From NCBI GenBank assembly GCA_960531495.1, contig OY482862.1, positions 9,555,155 through 9,619,154 on the forward strand: a DNA stretch of 64,000 bases, read 5' to 3'. This document shows, in pieces, positions 10,991-22,766 of the stretch (position 1 is its first letter; every line of letters begins with the position of its first letter). The DNA is from Zeus faber. Lineage: Eukaryota; Chordata; Actinopteri; Zeiformes; Zeidae. The notes under the pieces are model-generated. The model did no database searches. It worked only from the letters and a program-made list of their open reading frames with translations, and had not been told where the DNA came from. The position numbers were made by a program, and so were the translations under genes.

Positions 10991-11588
10991 GCTATTTATG
11001 TGCCATGTGGAGCTTTACAGGTAATGTGATATGAATCTGAGACTGAAATTAATTTGAGGCTGTGTTAACAAATATTAACAGCCGCATGAAATTAGGTTAC
11101 CCACTAGTAGTAAACTTGCCATTTGAAACCCTGGTATGCAGACATTATGTAATTAATGAATTATTTATTTTTATAATGTTTATATTTATTGCAATTAACA
11201 AATGTGCTTAGGGGGCCAAAATGAAACTTAAACATTTACATTAGTTAATTGGTGAGGTAACATTAAGAACTTATTTAAGACCCTAGTATTTGATGAGTAA
11301 TAACTAATGTTTATTAATACAACCTCATAATCAAAGCATTACATTCTTCTTCTATTTTAAATACATTGATATATGACATGAATAAAAACATTTATTACAA
11401 TGTTTATGTTACTTTGTCAATCACAGTTTGTTAGAACTGGCTTTTTAATTCATTTTGTGGGAATCTAATTTGTAAAAAACAAACTCTGAATAAAATAAAT
11501 ATAATTCTCTCCCTATAGTATTAGATAAAGAAGTGTTGTTGGCCATCCAAACTCTGTGGAAATTTCACAAGGTATTGTGTCATCTGGT

Positions 11589-11621
11589 AAAAAAAAAAAA
11601 AAAAAGGGGGGGGGGGGGGGG
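11589..11621 (+). repeat. A17-G16 homopolymer junction
   Basis: Seventeen A (11589-11605) followed directly by sixteen G (11606-11621). Immediately after it, the sequence resumes homology to the upstream region of crystallin 4 (the phrase ATTCTAAAGTCTTC occurs at both), so the tract marks one edge of a duplication. The G-run could form a G-quadruplex about 135 bases upstream of the TATA box. Confidence 0.85.
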
Positions 11622-11698
11622 ATTCTAAAGTCTTCCAGGGAGCAGTCATGTGGCTATATGAAAGAGTAACACCCAACCCTCTACTGGCCTCTATACTG

Positions 11699-11761
11699 TG
11701 CTGGGTAAGGGCTTTTCACAATGGGGTCCACCAATTCTTTAGGGTTTTGGAAGGTATAAAA
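11699..11761 (+). promoter_or_regulatory. Lens-type promoter of crystallin 5
   Basis: TGCTGGGTAAGG (weaker Maf-like site) at 11699-11710, ACAATGG at 11718-11724, TATAAAA at 11755-11761. Spacing 19 and 37 bases. Confidence 0.75.
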
Positions 11762-11832
11762 GTAAGGGTTAAACAGAACAGGACAGCAGTGTAGCAGTAG
11801 CAGCAGCAACAGCAACAGCTCATCCATCCAAA

Positions 11833-12765
11833 ATGACCACCACCAGCATGAACATGGGAAAGGTAAATATTTAATAATGAAAATATTCATCATCATCTTA
11901 ACAATAGGAGTATAAAACACATATTCAGTCCTGTAATATGTACAGAATATTAAAAAAAATCAAGCTTGTAGCAACATTTCAAATCTTCCAAATCAATGCC
12001 AATAATCAATAATATATCCGACTTTTAACAGATCACCTTCTACGAGGACAGAAACTTCCAGGGCCGCTCCTATGAGTGCATGAGCGACTGTCCTGACATG
12101 TCCTCCTACCTGAGCAGGTGTCAGTCCTGCAGGGTGGAGAGCGGCTGCTTCATGGTGTACGAGCGTCCCAACTTCATGGGCCAGCAGTTCTTCATGAGGA
12201 GGGGCGAGTACTCCGACTACTCAAGCATGATGGGCATGAGCAGTGGCATCAGGTCTTGCCGTATGATCCCCATGGTAGGTGTTAGAAGAACATCCAAAGG
12301 CTAGACCTAGCACCTTTCTCACCTCTTAACAAAGTATGTTTTATAAGTCATGTCTTGCCGTATGATCCCCATGGTAGATATAATAATAATAGCCCTGTCC
12401 TAGCCTCTAACCACATTATGTGAGCTTGGCGGATTTTTTGTAGATATTGGTGGATTTTCTGGAAATTACAATTGTTTTTCCCCAAACAGCACAGAGGCCA
12501 GTTCAGGATGAGGATCTACGAGAGGGATAACTTCGGTGGCCAGATGAACGAGCTGATGGACGACTGCGACAACATCCAGGATCGTTACCGCATGAACGAC
12601 TGCCAGTCCTGCCACGTGATGGACGGTCACTGGCTGATGTACGAGCAGCCCCAGTACAGAGGCAGGATGATGTACATGAGGCCTGGAGAGTACAGGAGCT
12701 TCAGGGAGATGGGCATGAGTGGCACCAGGTTCATGAGCATGAGGCGTATTAGTGACATGTGTTAG
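11833..12765 (+). CDS. crygm2d: Gamma-M crystallin 5
   Basis: Lens structural crystallin. CDS join(11833..11862, 12032..12274, 12490..12765), 182 aa. Exon 1 is the longest of the set ([10 protein letters not shown]); initiation at the second or third ATG would give a protein the size of its paralogues. Exon 2 and the first ~65 bases of intron 2 are nearly identical to copies 1 and 2, whereas the promoter, intron 1 and the rest of intron 2 are not. This points to a gene-conversion tract. A duplicate of the exon 2 end lies in intron 2 at 12352-12377. A signal AATAAA lies at 12781. One Trp; ends in Met-Cys. Confidence 0.92.
12352..12377 (+). repeat. Duplicate exon 2 end and donor inside intron 2
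   Basis: These 26 bases repeat 12253-12278, the last codons of exon 2 (Ser-Cys-Arg-Met-Ile-Pro-Met region) plus the GTAG donor. It looks like the leftover end of the original exon 2 after a paralogous exon 2 was copied in upstream. It could act as a decoy 5' splice site. Confidence 0.8.
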
Positions 12766-12902
12766 ACATTTTTATTTTTGAATAAAAAATATTACTAATG
12801 CAAAATCCTGTGTCTGAAATATTATTCATCTATTTGAAACTGTAGCAAACAAAAAATACACAATAACATATGGCTGTTTGAGCATATCTAGGTTTGGGGT
12901 AA

Positions 12903-12926
12903 AATAATAATAATAATAATAATAAT

Positions 12927-12957
<31 letters not shown>
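12903..12957. repeat. (AAT)n microsatellite
   Basis: About 55 bases of AAT repeats with one ATT interruption. Confidence 0.9.
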
Positions 12958-12959
<2 letters not shown>

Positions 12960-12961
<2 letters not shown>

Positions 12962-14234
12962 TAGCTGCCAGCAGCAATACACAAGGTCCAGTTTAGTCAT
13001 TTTAGGTACGTATTACAGTATTCCAAGTTCTGCGAAACGCAGCACAAGTTACAAATGTTATAAACACTGTTAACTTACGTCTGGACCAATCAACGTGCAC
13101 TTAAGTCACTGCATGTTGTTCTTCTGGCGTCCAGTTTATATATCCCTGAAGAACGTTTTTCTAAGAATTATGATCGTTCCTGGATGACGCAGTGCGAACA
13201 CAAAAGAAATGGTTGGTTCCTCCAATGGTTCATAGAATGTCCTGCGGCGTAAAAACATATTACAATGATTATAGGTTCCAGGGTTTTTTTAAGACGCAGC
13301 GCGGGTTACAGTTTTCCGAGTTTCCTTTAAAGTCAGCCCCGGCTCAAGCTGTCTGTCTAGATGTCGTCCTCGCAAGGGGCTGGAGGGAAATGAGTTCTGA
13401 GAGACGAAGCTTGGACTTATATAACTTAGAATGATGATGTCACAAAGTGGCCCACTCCTGAAAGCAATAACAATAGGGATCCCACCCTGCGAGCTGGACC
13501 CCTTATAATACATGTAATGTTGTTTCAAATGTTGAGGACAAAGAGTATTTCTGGAATGTTCATTAAACCATTCAATTTCTACCACAAAATGAATAGTAAA
13601 AAGTAGACAATCCCTGGTGAAGTTGTAAAACTGTGCCGGCCCAGTTCAGTGTGGCAAATTTGCCACATAAATATGTTTACATATATTAATTTTAGTTTAT
13701 TTGCTAGATTTTTCCATCAGAGGAAACGGTAGCAAATAAATCCAGCAATCAAATAATGATTCCTGAATTAATTTTTGTGGGACTATAGAAGAAAATTGTT
13801 TGATTATTAAAGTAGTTTCAATTGTCTCCATAATAGCAGCTCAGTAACACCCTGAGCTACGCGGGACTTTCTGTAGAGGCCAGATGGCGTGATAACAGCG
13901 TAAAGAAAGAATAGCAAAAGGTCTCACATATTGTCAATATCAGGGATGATAACCACCTGTAAGATGAACAAACAAACAAACAATGGATTATGGAGTCCAC
14001 GAGAATCCGAAAATGAGCACAGTGGACAGTAACCCGGGATGAGGGAGCCTACAAACTTCAGAACCCCATGTCCTTAGGATCACCACACTTGGTTTCATAC
14101 ATTTAACTCTTCTCTAGTTCGTATACATGAACCCTATGTTGAAGAAAAATGATTATTATTTACTGTGTATTATTTTATTATTATTATACAATATATTGCA
14201 AAATTCTGCAAGACTAGATGGACCTGCTCGAAGT
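12960..14234. other. Intergenic, no recognisable gene
   Basis: Mixed-composition sequence. Short frames on both strands (13192-13585) have no recognisable similarity. An (AAAC)n stretch lies near 13967-13982. Nothing else supported. Confidence 0.45.
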
Positions 14235-14239
14235 ATTAG

Positions 14240-14816
14240 TGTTACGGCTGACACTAGTGAACCCAAGCACAAGACATAGACGTGAATAGTGGTACATATT
14301 AAAGGGTTTATTAAAAGGATCAAGGGGGTAAGAGGATGGCAGGCGAGGCAGGCGGGGCAGGGCGGGCGGGCAGGAGGGCAGACAGGGCAGTTCGGGCAGG
14401 CAGGACAGGGAGACGGGCAGGTAGACGGGGCAGGTAGGGCAGGCAGGGCAGGCAGGCAGGCAGACGGACAGATGGGTAGGCGGGCAGGTATGCAAGCACA
14501 CCCACCCATCCGTTGGTAACTGGGGCGACGGGGTCTTGGTAATAAAACATTGAGAATACTCTGAGTAGTAATCAACACAGAGCGGCCATGCGCGAGAATA
14601 AGAAGTGGATGGGAAGCTGGAGTTGATATACTGCCTGGTGATGAGTAGATGGATGGCAGGTGAGGAGGCAGAGCAAGCGTGTCAGGAGAGAGCCGGAGAA
14701 TGCAGCCCCGTCCACCGCACATCCACACACAGACAGAGACAGAGCGAGGGAGAGAAAGAGCGAGAGGGGCTGCCTGCAGGCTAAGTGGAAGAGGACGTGA
14801 AGTGGAGGGCGTGACA
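14240..14816. mobile_element. Solo LTR with 5-bp target duplication
   Basis: A 577-bp block starts TGTTACGG and ends GCGTGACA, and is flanked on both sides by ATTAG (14235-14239 and 14817-14821). TG...CA ends plus a perfect 5-bp duplication identify a solo LTR left after recombination between the LTRs of a retrotransposon. It carries a G-rich GGCA tract. No retroelement genes remain. Long frames on either strand inside it are low-complexity artefacts. Confidence 0.85.
14335..14490 (+). repeat. G-rich GGCA/GGGCA tract within the solo LTR
   Basis: Degenerate repeats of GGCA and GGGCA with strong G-over-C skew. Four closely spaced G-runs at 14354-14370 meet a G-quadruplex pattern. Confidence 0.8.
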
Positions 14817-15136
14817 ATTAGTCGTTAAGATAGTTGGATGTGACCACATACAGTATGACCGGTTATGGTAATGGGGATGACAAAATATTTTTCTTGCAGC
14901 CAAATTGTATTTCATCCGCAAAATCTAAAATGTGTTTCTAACTGTATCTTACTATCTTTCCAATTTTTCAAACACCTTCATCAATCCATTCATTACCACG
15001 CTGAAGTGACAAAGCAAACCGCATTCAAAACGATAGGTAGAGAAAGCGCTCAGTCTAGAATGATTACGCATGAGCGTATACAGTAGATAATAACCCTCCT
15101 ACGTCTGTATTCAAAGTGGGACTGAACATTGCACAC

Positions 15137-15200
15137 TGCTGACTCATAACTTTGATACAATGGTGCCATAGATTGTTTAGATGTCACGTTAGGTATAAAG
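15137..15200 (+). promoter_or_regulatory. Lens-type promoter with best Maf site (crystallin 6)
   Basis: TGCTGACTCA at 15137-15146 matches 10 of 13 positions of the consensus T-MARE. ACAATGG follows at 15157-15163 and TATAAAG at 15194-15200. Spacing is 20 and 37 bases. Confidence 0.82.
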
Positions 15201-15254
15201 AACGGCTCAATTCTGCTTTGGAGAGCTACAGCATTGCCGCGTACATCCACAATC

Positions 15255-16129
15255 ATGCACGGAAAGGTAGGCACACAAATGGCATTATCTTTTATAATTG
15301 TGAACTTCATATTACATTTGCTCTTAACCACATAATGTTAATTGATTGACTTTGTGGTTATAGTTATCCGCTAAATCTGTGACTGCTATTTTAACCAAAA
15401 AGCAATGACAAGGATAAACATGATTGGTCACACTGTCACTTTTACTGCGGATTACAGATCATCTTCTACGAGGACAGGAACTTCCAGGGTCGTTCCTATG
15501 AAACCAGCAGCGACTGCCCTGAGCTCACCTCCTACCTGAGCAGATGCCACTCCTGCAGGGTGGAGAGCGGCTGCTTCATGGTCTACGACCACTCCAACTA
15601 CATGGGCCAGCAGTACTTTGTGAAGAAGGGAGAGTACTCCGACTACCAGCGTATGATGGGCTTCAATGACTGCATCAGATCCTGCCGTATGATCCCCATG
15701 GTATGGCTTATCAAAACAGAGCATATTTCACCCGCAGATAACTGGGATTGTCAGAATTCTACCACGCATGAAATGCAACCGGGGTTAAACCGAAAGCATA
15801 ATCATAGAAAGGACTTCTAAACCGCCTCGTGATCTTTTCGTGTCACCCAACAGCACAGGGGCTCCTATAGAATCAGGCTCTACGAGAAGGAGAACTTTGG
15901 CGGTCAGATGCACGAGCTGATGGACGACTGCGACAACATCCAGGACCGCTACCGCATGTCCGACTGCCAGTCCTGCAACGTGATGGACGGCCATTGGCTG
16001 ATGTACGAGCAGCCCCAGTACAGAGGCAGGATGATGTACATGAGGCCTGGAGAGTACAGGAACTTCAAGGAGATGGGCAACAGTGGCATGAGGTTCAGCT
16101 CTGTTAGGCGCATCACTGACTCCTGCTAA
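15255..16129 (+). CDS. crygm2d: Gamma-M crystallin 6
   Basis: Lens structural crystallin. CDS join(15255..15266, 15458..15700, 15854..16129), 176 aa. Exon 1 encodes M-H-G-K; the His is unusual in this cluster. The N-terminal domain has [10 protein letters not shown] where copies 1-5 have the Met-Ser-Asp-Cys series, and [10 protein letters not shown]. The C-terminal domain begins [19 protein letters not shown] and ends Asp-Ser-Cys. It is less Met-rich than copies 1-5 and still has a single Trp. AATAAA lies at 16166-16171. The gene is clearly intact, with consensus splice sites. Confidence 0.93.
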
Positions 16130-16429
16130 CTCCACCTGTTTCCAATTTGAAAAAGAGAATTGAAAAATAAAATCTTCCTTTAACTATACAAGATATGTAT
16201 TTTCTTTCCTGAGTGGGATATACTTTTTCCTTTTTTTTTCATAAGCAATAACAGGCATAATCAATATCATAATTATCAATTTAACTGTTTATAGGTTTTT
16301 TACAAATAAAATAACACATTTGTACTCAAGTTATTATACTATTTGGTCATCGGGGAAAAAAATTGGTCCAGGTTTGATTTACATAGCGGGTGGTTCTTTA
16401 AACAGATTTATAATGATAATACCCTTTAA

Positions 16430-16510
16430 TAAAAATAAACTTTATTTGTAAAGCACCTTTCATACACAACATGCAACTCAAAGTTCTTTACATTAAAAGA
16501 AGGCAATCAA
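16430..16510. mobile_element. Possible interspersed repeat fragment
   Basis: The phrase AAACTTTATTTGTAAAGCAC followed by CTCAAAGTTCTTTACA resembles a dispersed teleost repeat tail. From pattern memory only; the family is not assigned. Confidence 0.35.
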
Positions 16511-17108
16511 ATAGCAACAATGAGCGTGATTATGTGTGTGTCCAGCTTTTCGGCATCTACTCTACTTCGCAAAGCGCGTTTGTGTGTGCTCTCGTGAGCT
16601 AAATAATTGCAGTACCTTGATCAGTGTCCAGGGCATCTGGTGTCACAGTCATACGCCCCGGTCATTCAGAAAATGTATGAATTCACCTCCACCATTTTGA
16701 AAAACATGGTTTGACCTTTTTTTCCCATATTGCCGGGAGTGTAAATGAGCCTCCTAGGTTAGGTTTATGTCATATGTCACACTGACTGTTACTTCTGAGC
16801 TGTAGTGAGGTTTGTATCAACACTCAGTCACTTGGCATTCCTAGAGGATTTTTATTCCCGATTCCTTGTGTGCAAGACAATGTCAGATAATATAGCATTT
16901 CAATTCTAGAACTACAAAAATATGTGCCCATTGAGTGGATGTGTTACACACTAAGTATGTGATAAACTCAGGAAACATACACTATACATACACTGTACAC
17001 CACACCTACATATCTATATCTACCTGTTTATAATATTGTGTTGTTTTGTTTATCCAATATAATAATGCTGTAAATTGTTATATCGTGAACTGGACTAAAC
17101 TTATTAAT

Positions 17109-17224
<116 letters not shown>

Positions 17225-18539
17225 TGTACTTATAATATAGTAAATAGTAGATTAGAGTAGATATATTATAGTAGTTAGAGTAGATAGATGAATTATGAAT
17301 GAATTATAGTATATTAATTAAGCATGTTGGTGTGTGTTTATTATAATCTGAGATTTTAGGTTATTCATTAATTATTAGTTAATAATTAATGATATAAAAT
17401 GTTAAACCTTTACCATGATCAAAGATTTATATATGAAAACTCCTTATTAAAGGGGACCTATTATGCACCTTTTCAATATAGGTCTCTAAGGTCCCTAAGG
17501 TCTCTAAGGAAAATAAGAAAATAAAATACAATTAAATAAATAAATACATCTACAATAGAAACACACTGTTTTATTGGTTTTGTTTGGAGAAATGCACCGC
17601 TTTGTGCTTGTCTGTGAAGTCAACAGAGCAGTTCCCGGTGGTGCTTGGCAGCTCTCAAGCCGTGGGTGGAGTTTCTCATGGGGGGGCGGTTGTAATTGAC
17701 ACAAATCTGAACAGCTTGTTGAATCGTGTTTTCTGAAATAGACAGGTCACAAAAAACTGACTGGGTTGTCTTATTTCACAGTTTGTGTGTTAGTAGGCCC
17801 ATCAGAGACCCAAATATCAGCGGGAAGATCCATGTATGTTCATTGTATGTTCATTGTAGCTGTATCCTGTATTTTATATTGTTTAGTTTGATTCCTTCAT
17901 ATCCCAATAAGTGTATAACATACTAATTAAACACAATATCTGCATTATGTAATCATGTTATAATTCACAAATATGGATGCATTATCTTTTGAATATTAAC
18001 AAATGTTTTTAAAAGGTTGTTTTGGAGAATATGCTGTGTACAGTAACAGTGAAAAAACTTGTATGAAAAGTAATAAATGTATAAAATTAAATTAAATCAA
18101 AGAAGTGTCTGTGGCCAGCTTTTTGCTCAAATAATTATTGTTGTCATAGTCAACAGAACAATAGGTATAGTCAATTATACAATGTACTTAAATTAAAGCT
18201 ACATCAAAAATATAGTTATTCAAAAATGGTTGTGGATTGACAAATGCTCAAACGTGGATAATAGAGTTATTATAACCACTCGTGTCCAAGCTAATGAAAC
18301 CAGTTAAAATGAACATGAGTTCTCACAGCCATTCAATATAATCATTTGACATATTTTCCTCTTTTGATACAAGGAATCATTTGTCTGTTGAAAGCAACAT
18401 TTCATTTTGCAAGCTCATTAATACAAAATATGTCTTTGCTCCATTTTAGGATGCTGTCTGTAATCTAAATACAGTACATATTGGAATGGCTTGTAAAGAA
18501 ATTAATCTGCGTCATCAAATAAGCGAAAATGTAAAACGT

Positions 18540-19185
18540 AAAAAATCCCTTAGTTGAAGTAATGAAGATATGAGTTAAAATATGTAACATTCAGAAAAGA
18601 TCCCTTTGTGGAATATGGATGATATACAGTAAATTTAAATATGCTACACTGAAAAAACCTTTAGTAGAAAACTGATATGATGAGATACACCATATGAGTT
18701 TAAATATTTCAAATTTTAAAAATCCCCTTTTGGAAGTGAAGAACATATACAGTACATTAAACAAAAAAATATAAATGATTATTAAATGATTAATTATTTT
18801 TTATTATTATTATTATTATTATTTATTATTTAATTGTTATTATTATTTTTAATCCATTAGTGTAAGAAAAGGAATTTTTGAATTTTTAATATGTATTTTC
18901 GTTCCAATTCCTTGGTGGAAATAAGGACGATATTAGTTTAAATATTTCACATTAAAAAATCCCATTTTGAAAGCGAGCAAGATATTAGTTTCAGCATTTA
19001 ACTTTTTTTTTAATCCCTTTGTGGCATATGGCTGATATGACATTACATTACATTTGAAACATAAAAAAAACTTTGTGGAAGATGGACAAAATTGCCTTAT
19101 TTATCTAACATTAAAAAAAACTTTAGTGGAAGGGAGGTACAGTACATCTTAGTTTGAATATTTACAGTGAAAGTGGGGAAGATGA
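18540..19185 (+). repeat. Degenerate ~50-60-bp tandem array
   Basis: A motif of the type ATCCCTTTGTGGAA, then GATAT, then TTTAAATATTT, then ACATT and an A-run recurs with starts near 18547, 18600, 18657, 18721, 18907, 18959, 19011, 19069 and 19119. The spacing is about 50-64 bases. An (ATT)n expansion (about 18795-18850) interrupts it. The units are highly diverged, which suggests an old minisatellite. It ends about 200 bases upstream of the crystallin 7 TATA box. Confidence 0.65.
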
Positions 19186-19330
19186 ACATTACATTGCTCT
19201 TGCTCTGTTTTTTAACAATGACAATGACAGTCCAATAGCAGGGCCTCTTCTCACAAATGCAACGGGCACAGATCATGACCTGTTAAAGGCCACTTTGAAT
19301 TGCACTATACGGGGGGCCTCTGTCCCATGT

Positions 19331-19393
19331 TGCTCTGTCAGGAATTTTAACAATAGGGTCATGTATTCTTTGGTTGGGAGGTCAGGTATAAAA
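19331..19393 (+). promoter_or_regulatory. Lens-type promoter of crystallin 7
   Basis: TGCTCTGTCAGG at 19331-19342, ACAATAG at 19350-19356, TATAAAA at 19387-19393. Spacing 19 and 37 bases. Confidence 0.77.
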
Positions 19394-19457
19394 GAGGGAT
19401 GGGACGTAGAGGAAAACTGTGCAATCATTTTGGGCCAATACAGTAGAAACTGCAACC

Positions 19458-20329
19458 ATGACCATGGGCAAGGTGTGTCACGGTTTAGCTTCATTTAAAA
19501 AAAATTGATGTGGATGTTCAGTCTGATTTGAGTTCTGTTGCCCTTCATTGTTTTATAAAACCCTGTAACACCTGCGACAGAGGGTGTGACCATAATGGTG
19601 TCTTTCTTTTTAGATCATCTTCTACGAGGACAGGAACTTCCAGGGTCGTTCCTATGAGACCAGCAGCGACTGTCCCGACATGTCCTCCTACCTGAGCAGG
19701 TGCCACTCCTGCAGGGTGGAGAGCGGCTGCTTCATGGTGTACGACCGCTCCAACTTCATGGGAAACCAGTACTTCGTGAGGAGGGGAGAGTACTCCGACT
19801 ATCAGCGTATGGGCATGAGCGACTGCATCAGGTCCTGCCGCATGATCCCCATGGTAAATCAGCTTCAACAGTTTATTCTGAAACCGAATGTCATCGTCTG
19901 TACGGAATCTTCAAAAAAGGAGCAAAACCCCCCAAAAAACGCTGACTAAAGTACTTGGTATTTCAACGATAACAAGATATAATTTTCTTCGGTACACATA
20001 TCCTTTCTTACTGAGGATTAATTTGGCCATCGACATGCGTTTGTTTACAGCACAGAGGCCAGTTCAGGATGAGGATCTACGAGAAGGAGAACTTCGGTGG
20101 TCAGATGCACGAGATGATGGACGACTGTGAAAACATGATGGACCGTTACCGCATGAACGACTGCCAGTCCTGCAACGTGATGGACGGCCACTGGCTGATG
20201 TATGAGCAGCCCCAGTTCAGAGGCAAGATGATGTACATGAGGCCCGGAGAGTACAGGAGCTTCAGGGATATGGGCATGAGTGGCACTAGGTTCATGAGCA
20301 TGAAGCGTATCATGGACTCCTGTTATTAA
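19458..20329 (+). CDS. crygm2d: Gamma-M crystallin 7
   Basis: Lens structural crystallin, the last + strand copy. CDS join(19458..19472, 19614..19853, 20051..20329), 177 aa. Exon 1 encodes M-T-M-G-K. Exon 2 is one codon shorter than usual (QRMGMSDC, with a Met missing in the linker-side loop). Exon 3 is one codon longer because the protein ends Asp-Ser-Cys-Tyr. The N-terminal domain uses Glu-Thr-Ser-Ser-Asp-Cys-Pro-Asp-Met, intermediate between copy 6 and copies 1-5. AATAAA lies at 20340-20345. One Trp. Confidence 0.92.
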
Positions 20330-20349
20330 AGTAACAGTGAATAAACTCC

Positions 20350-22735
20350 AGCAAATGCTCTAAGAAAAATGCTTTTTTCAATTACTTATTACTCAACCTT
20401 GTATACACCTGCCAAAAAAGGCACCACAAAAGGTTATCATTTTATTGAACTTTGCGAGGGAACATCTGTTGTTGAAAAAAGTGTCTCACTCCCTCAGCAT
20501 AGACAATAAACAGTGAAATATCAATCTAAAGTGCAATCAACAATCCATAAACTGATCCAGGATGTTAAAGATGTGTATATATTATCAGATTCAATGATAA
20601 ATGCTTGAGGATTGGAACTGCAAAAACAAAACAAATTTGTATTATCCTATAGTTGGCCAATAATATGGTGGGTTTGTGATGTGGATATTATAGGAATTCA
20701 TATCCCAAAACACTTGTAATGCAACATTCAGTCAGTAACCACTTGACCATGTATGGTCAAAGGCTAAAAACAAATGAAAGGCTTGCAGGCCTGACATTAA
20801 AAGATGAATATAAACAAGGAAATATATCCCTTTTACCAAAACAAACAAAGGTCTGTCTTACTGACCCCAAACATCTATAAAATAACTATCAAGCCTTTCA
20901 ATAAATTCTTTCTAAATTCTTGGGCGATAAAAAAATTAAATCTAATTTTTGAGATATTGTGGAGCTTTATGGAAAACAACTAGACTCTTGGTTTTTACAT
21001 GCTTATTGAAGTTCAGTTTGCTGTCAATAATGACACCTAGATTTCTGCAGTTGGAAGTGATTTGGGTGGTAATAAACCAAGACGTGGAGAAATGAAAATG
21101 TACTTCAGGTTTTCAGCATTTAACTGCAGGGAGTTTGGGACATCCAAAAACTGACCTCAGTGAGGTTCACTATTGTGCGAGACACAACACTGGGTGAAAT
21201 CTGCATAGAAATGGAAATGAATATTATGCTTATGTAAAATGTGCTCCAATGGCATTATATAAGTAGAAAATAATAATGGGCCAAAGACTGAGCCCTGGGG
21301 TACTCCACAGTTTAACGAGGTGGAGGAGGGTCTACAGGCACTAATGGCAATGCCAAAAGTCCTGTTTTTAATGTAATAGCATGGTGCTGCGGCTGTTGCA
21401 CCATGGTGCATCCACACTGTGAGCTGGAAGCATCAACCCAGCGTTAACCTATGTCATTCAATCTGGATATCCGAAAAGGACGCTTCAGAGGTTTCCTCTG
21501 AAACAATGTTTTCAGCAAACTTCAAAGCATTCAGATTAGGATTTAGCTTGTTTTTGCCAAACGGTTTTTAAAGGTAAACAGGAAACCTAACACATCAGAG
21601 ATGAAGGTAGAGCATATGCTTAGTATCTTCTCGATGCTGCCGACATGTCAGGCTTATATGTAGATGTGCAATCCAAGCAGGCGGTAATTGTGGCCTGATC
21701 AGATCAACTGCAGATGTTAGAACTTGTGACAATTTGTTTCAATGCAATGTTTACAGTTGCAAAGCTGGTGTCAGAGTCATTTTATATTGTGCAAGGTCGC
21801 TGGGATAATAATGAATAAATAAATAAATAATAGTATAAAAACTTTAGAAAACCGAAAAAATACTTTTAAACCAAATTTGTTCCTTTTTAACCTTGAGGCT
21901 GTATTATGTGACAATAATGTATAAGAGTATAACTATAAATGCTGGAAGTAAAAATGAAAATGAAATATGTAACTTTCACAGACTTTGAAAAAGTAATTTG
22001 ATAATAAGTTGCTAGTTTACACTATGGTATGGTATTGGCTTGGTATGGTATGGTTGAACCAGAGGTTGTGAGCTAATGTAATATTGTCTGGTGTAGTTGG
22101 TTTAAGCATACAGTAACGCTAATGTGTTACCTATTAAAGTAATATTTATATATCAATAATCAAAATGGTGGTATCCGCTTGTGGAATTGATCTTGTTTAA
22201 CAAAATATACATATACAGTAGTGCTTATTTTCAGTATCACTCCAAACTCCATGGGAAAAATACAAGGGAGTTAACTTCCAAGTTATCCTACAAAAAGACT
22301 AGATCACAAATTATGAAGACACAGTGAATAATTATGATATCTACCAATTTAAGCATGCTACTGGTTGAAGATCATGAAGTTAGTGATCTCGGAATACAAA
22401 TTGTGCACTTTTTTTGCAGAGACAGGAAATGGGGGATAAAGAGACACAACAAATTACCGCAGGCCGATATATATTTAACCTGGGTCGCTAGATTACCAGG
22501 ACACCCCATGTTGGACTTTTTGTGGTTTAGTTTTGGTCTCAATTGTAAACATGGAAGTTTTGGAACAACTGTGTTACTAGTTGAACAAATAGGATTTATG
22601 AAATACTTGTTTTTAAACAAAAGGTGCCGCTAGATAGATGGATATGAAATTATCCATTGCAAAATTCCTAACAAAGGAAAAGACAAACCATAGAAAATAG
22701 GTTCTCGACGCAGCAGGGTTATGAAGAACATGTAT
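20350..22735. other. Region between the two convergent crystallin blocks
   Basis: The 3' ends of crystallin 7 (+) and crystallin 8 (-) face each other here. Apart from a LINE fragment (about 20960-21420) nothing is recognisable. Frames near 22334-22633 lack similarity to known proteins. Confidence 0.5.
20960..21420 (-). mobile_element. LINE reverse-transcriptase fragment
   Basis: The - strand encodes LNCGVPQGSVFGPLLFSTYI and then a FYADFTQ stretch, matching the GVPQGSVLGPLLF and YADDTQ catalytic motifs of LINE reverse transcriptase; the second catalytic Asp is changed. Only one domain fragment survives. Confidence 0.8.
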
Positions 22736-22766
22736 CATTTATTTCATGTAAGTCATTTACAGATAT

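Larger units (their letters stand above)
9510..11588. other. Intergenic with repeats, no gene seen
   Basis: Contains a (TG)n tract (10187-10231), a short (AAAT)n run near 10410-10434 and a LINE reverse-transcriptase fragment (10835-10990). The rest is AT-rich and unremarkable. Confidence 0.5.

Noticed and set aside
14156-14728. 190-codon Pro/Cys-rich frame on the - strand
   Set aside because: It lies in the solo LTR and its GGCA tract. Composition is dictated by the repeat, and frames on both strands are open there.
22334-22633. 99-codon frame between the crystallin blocks
   Set aside because: No recognisable family, overlapping open frame on the other strand, no splice or promoter support.
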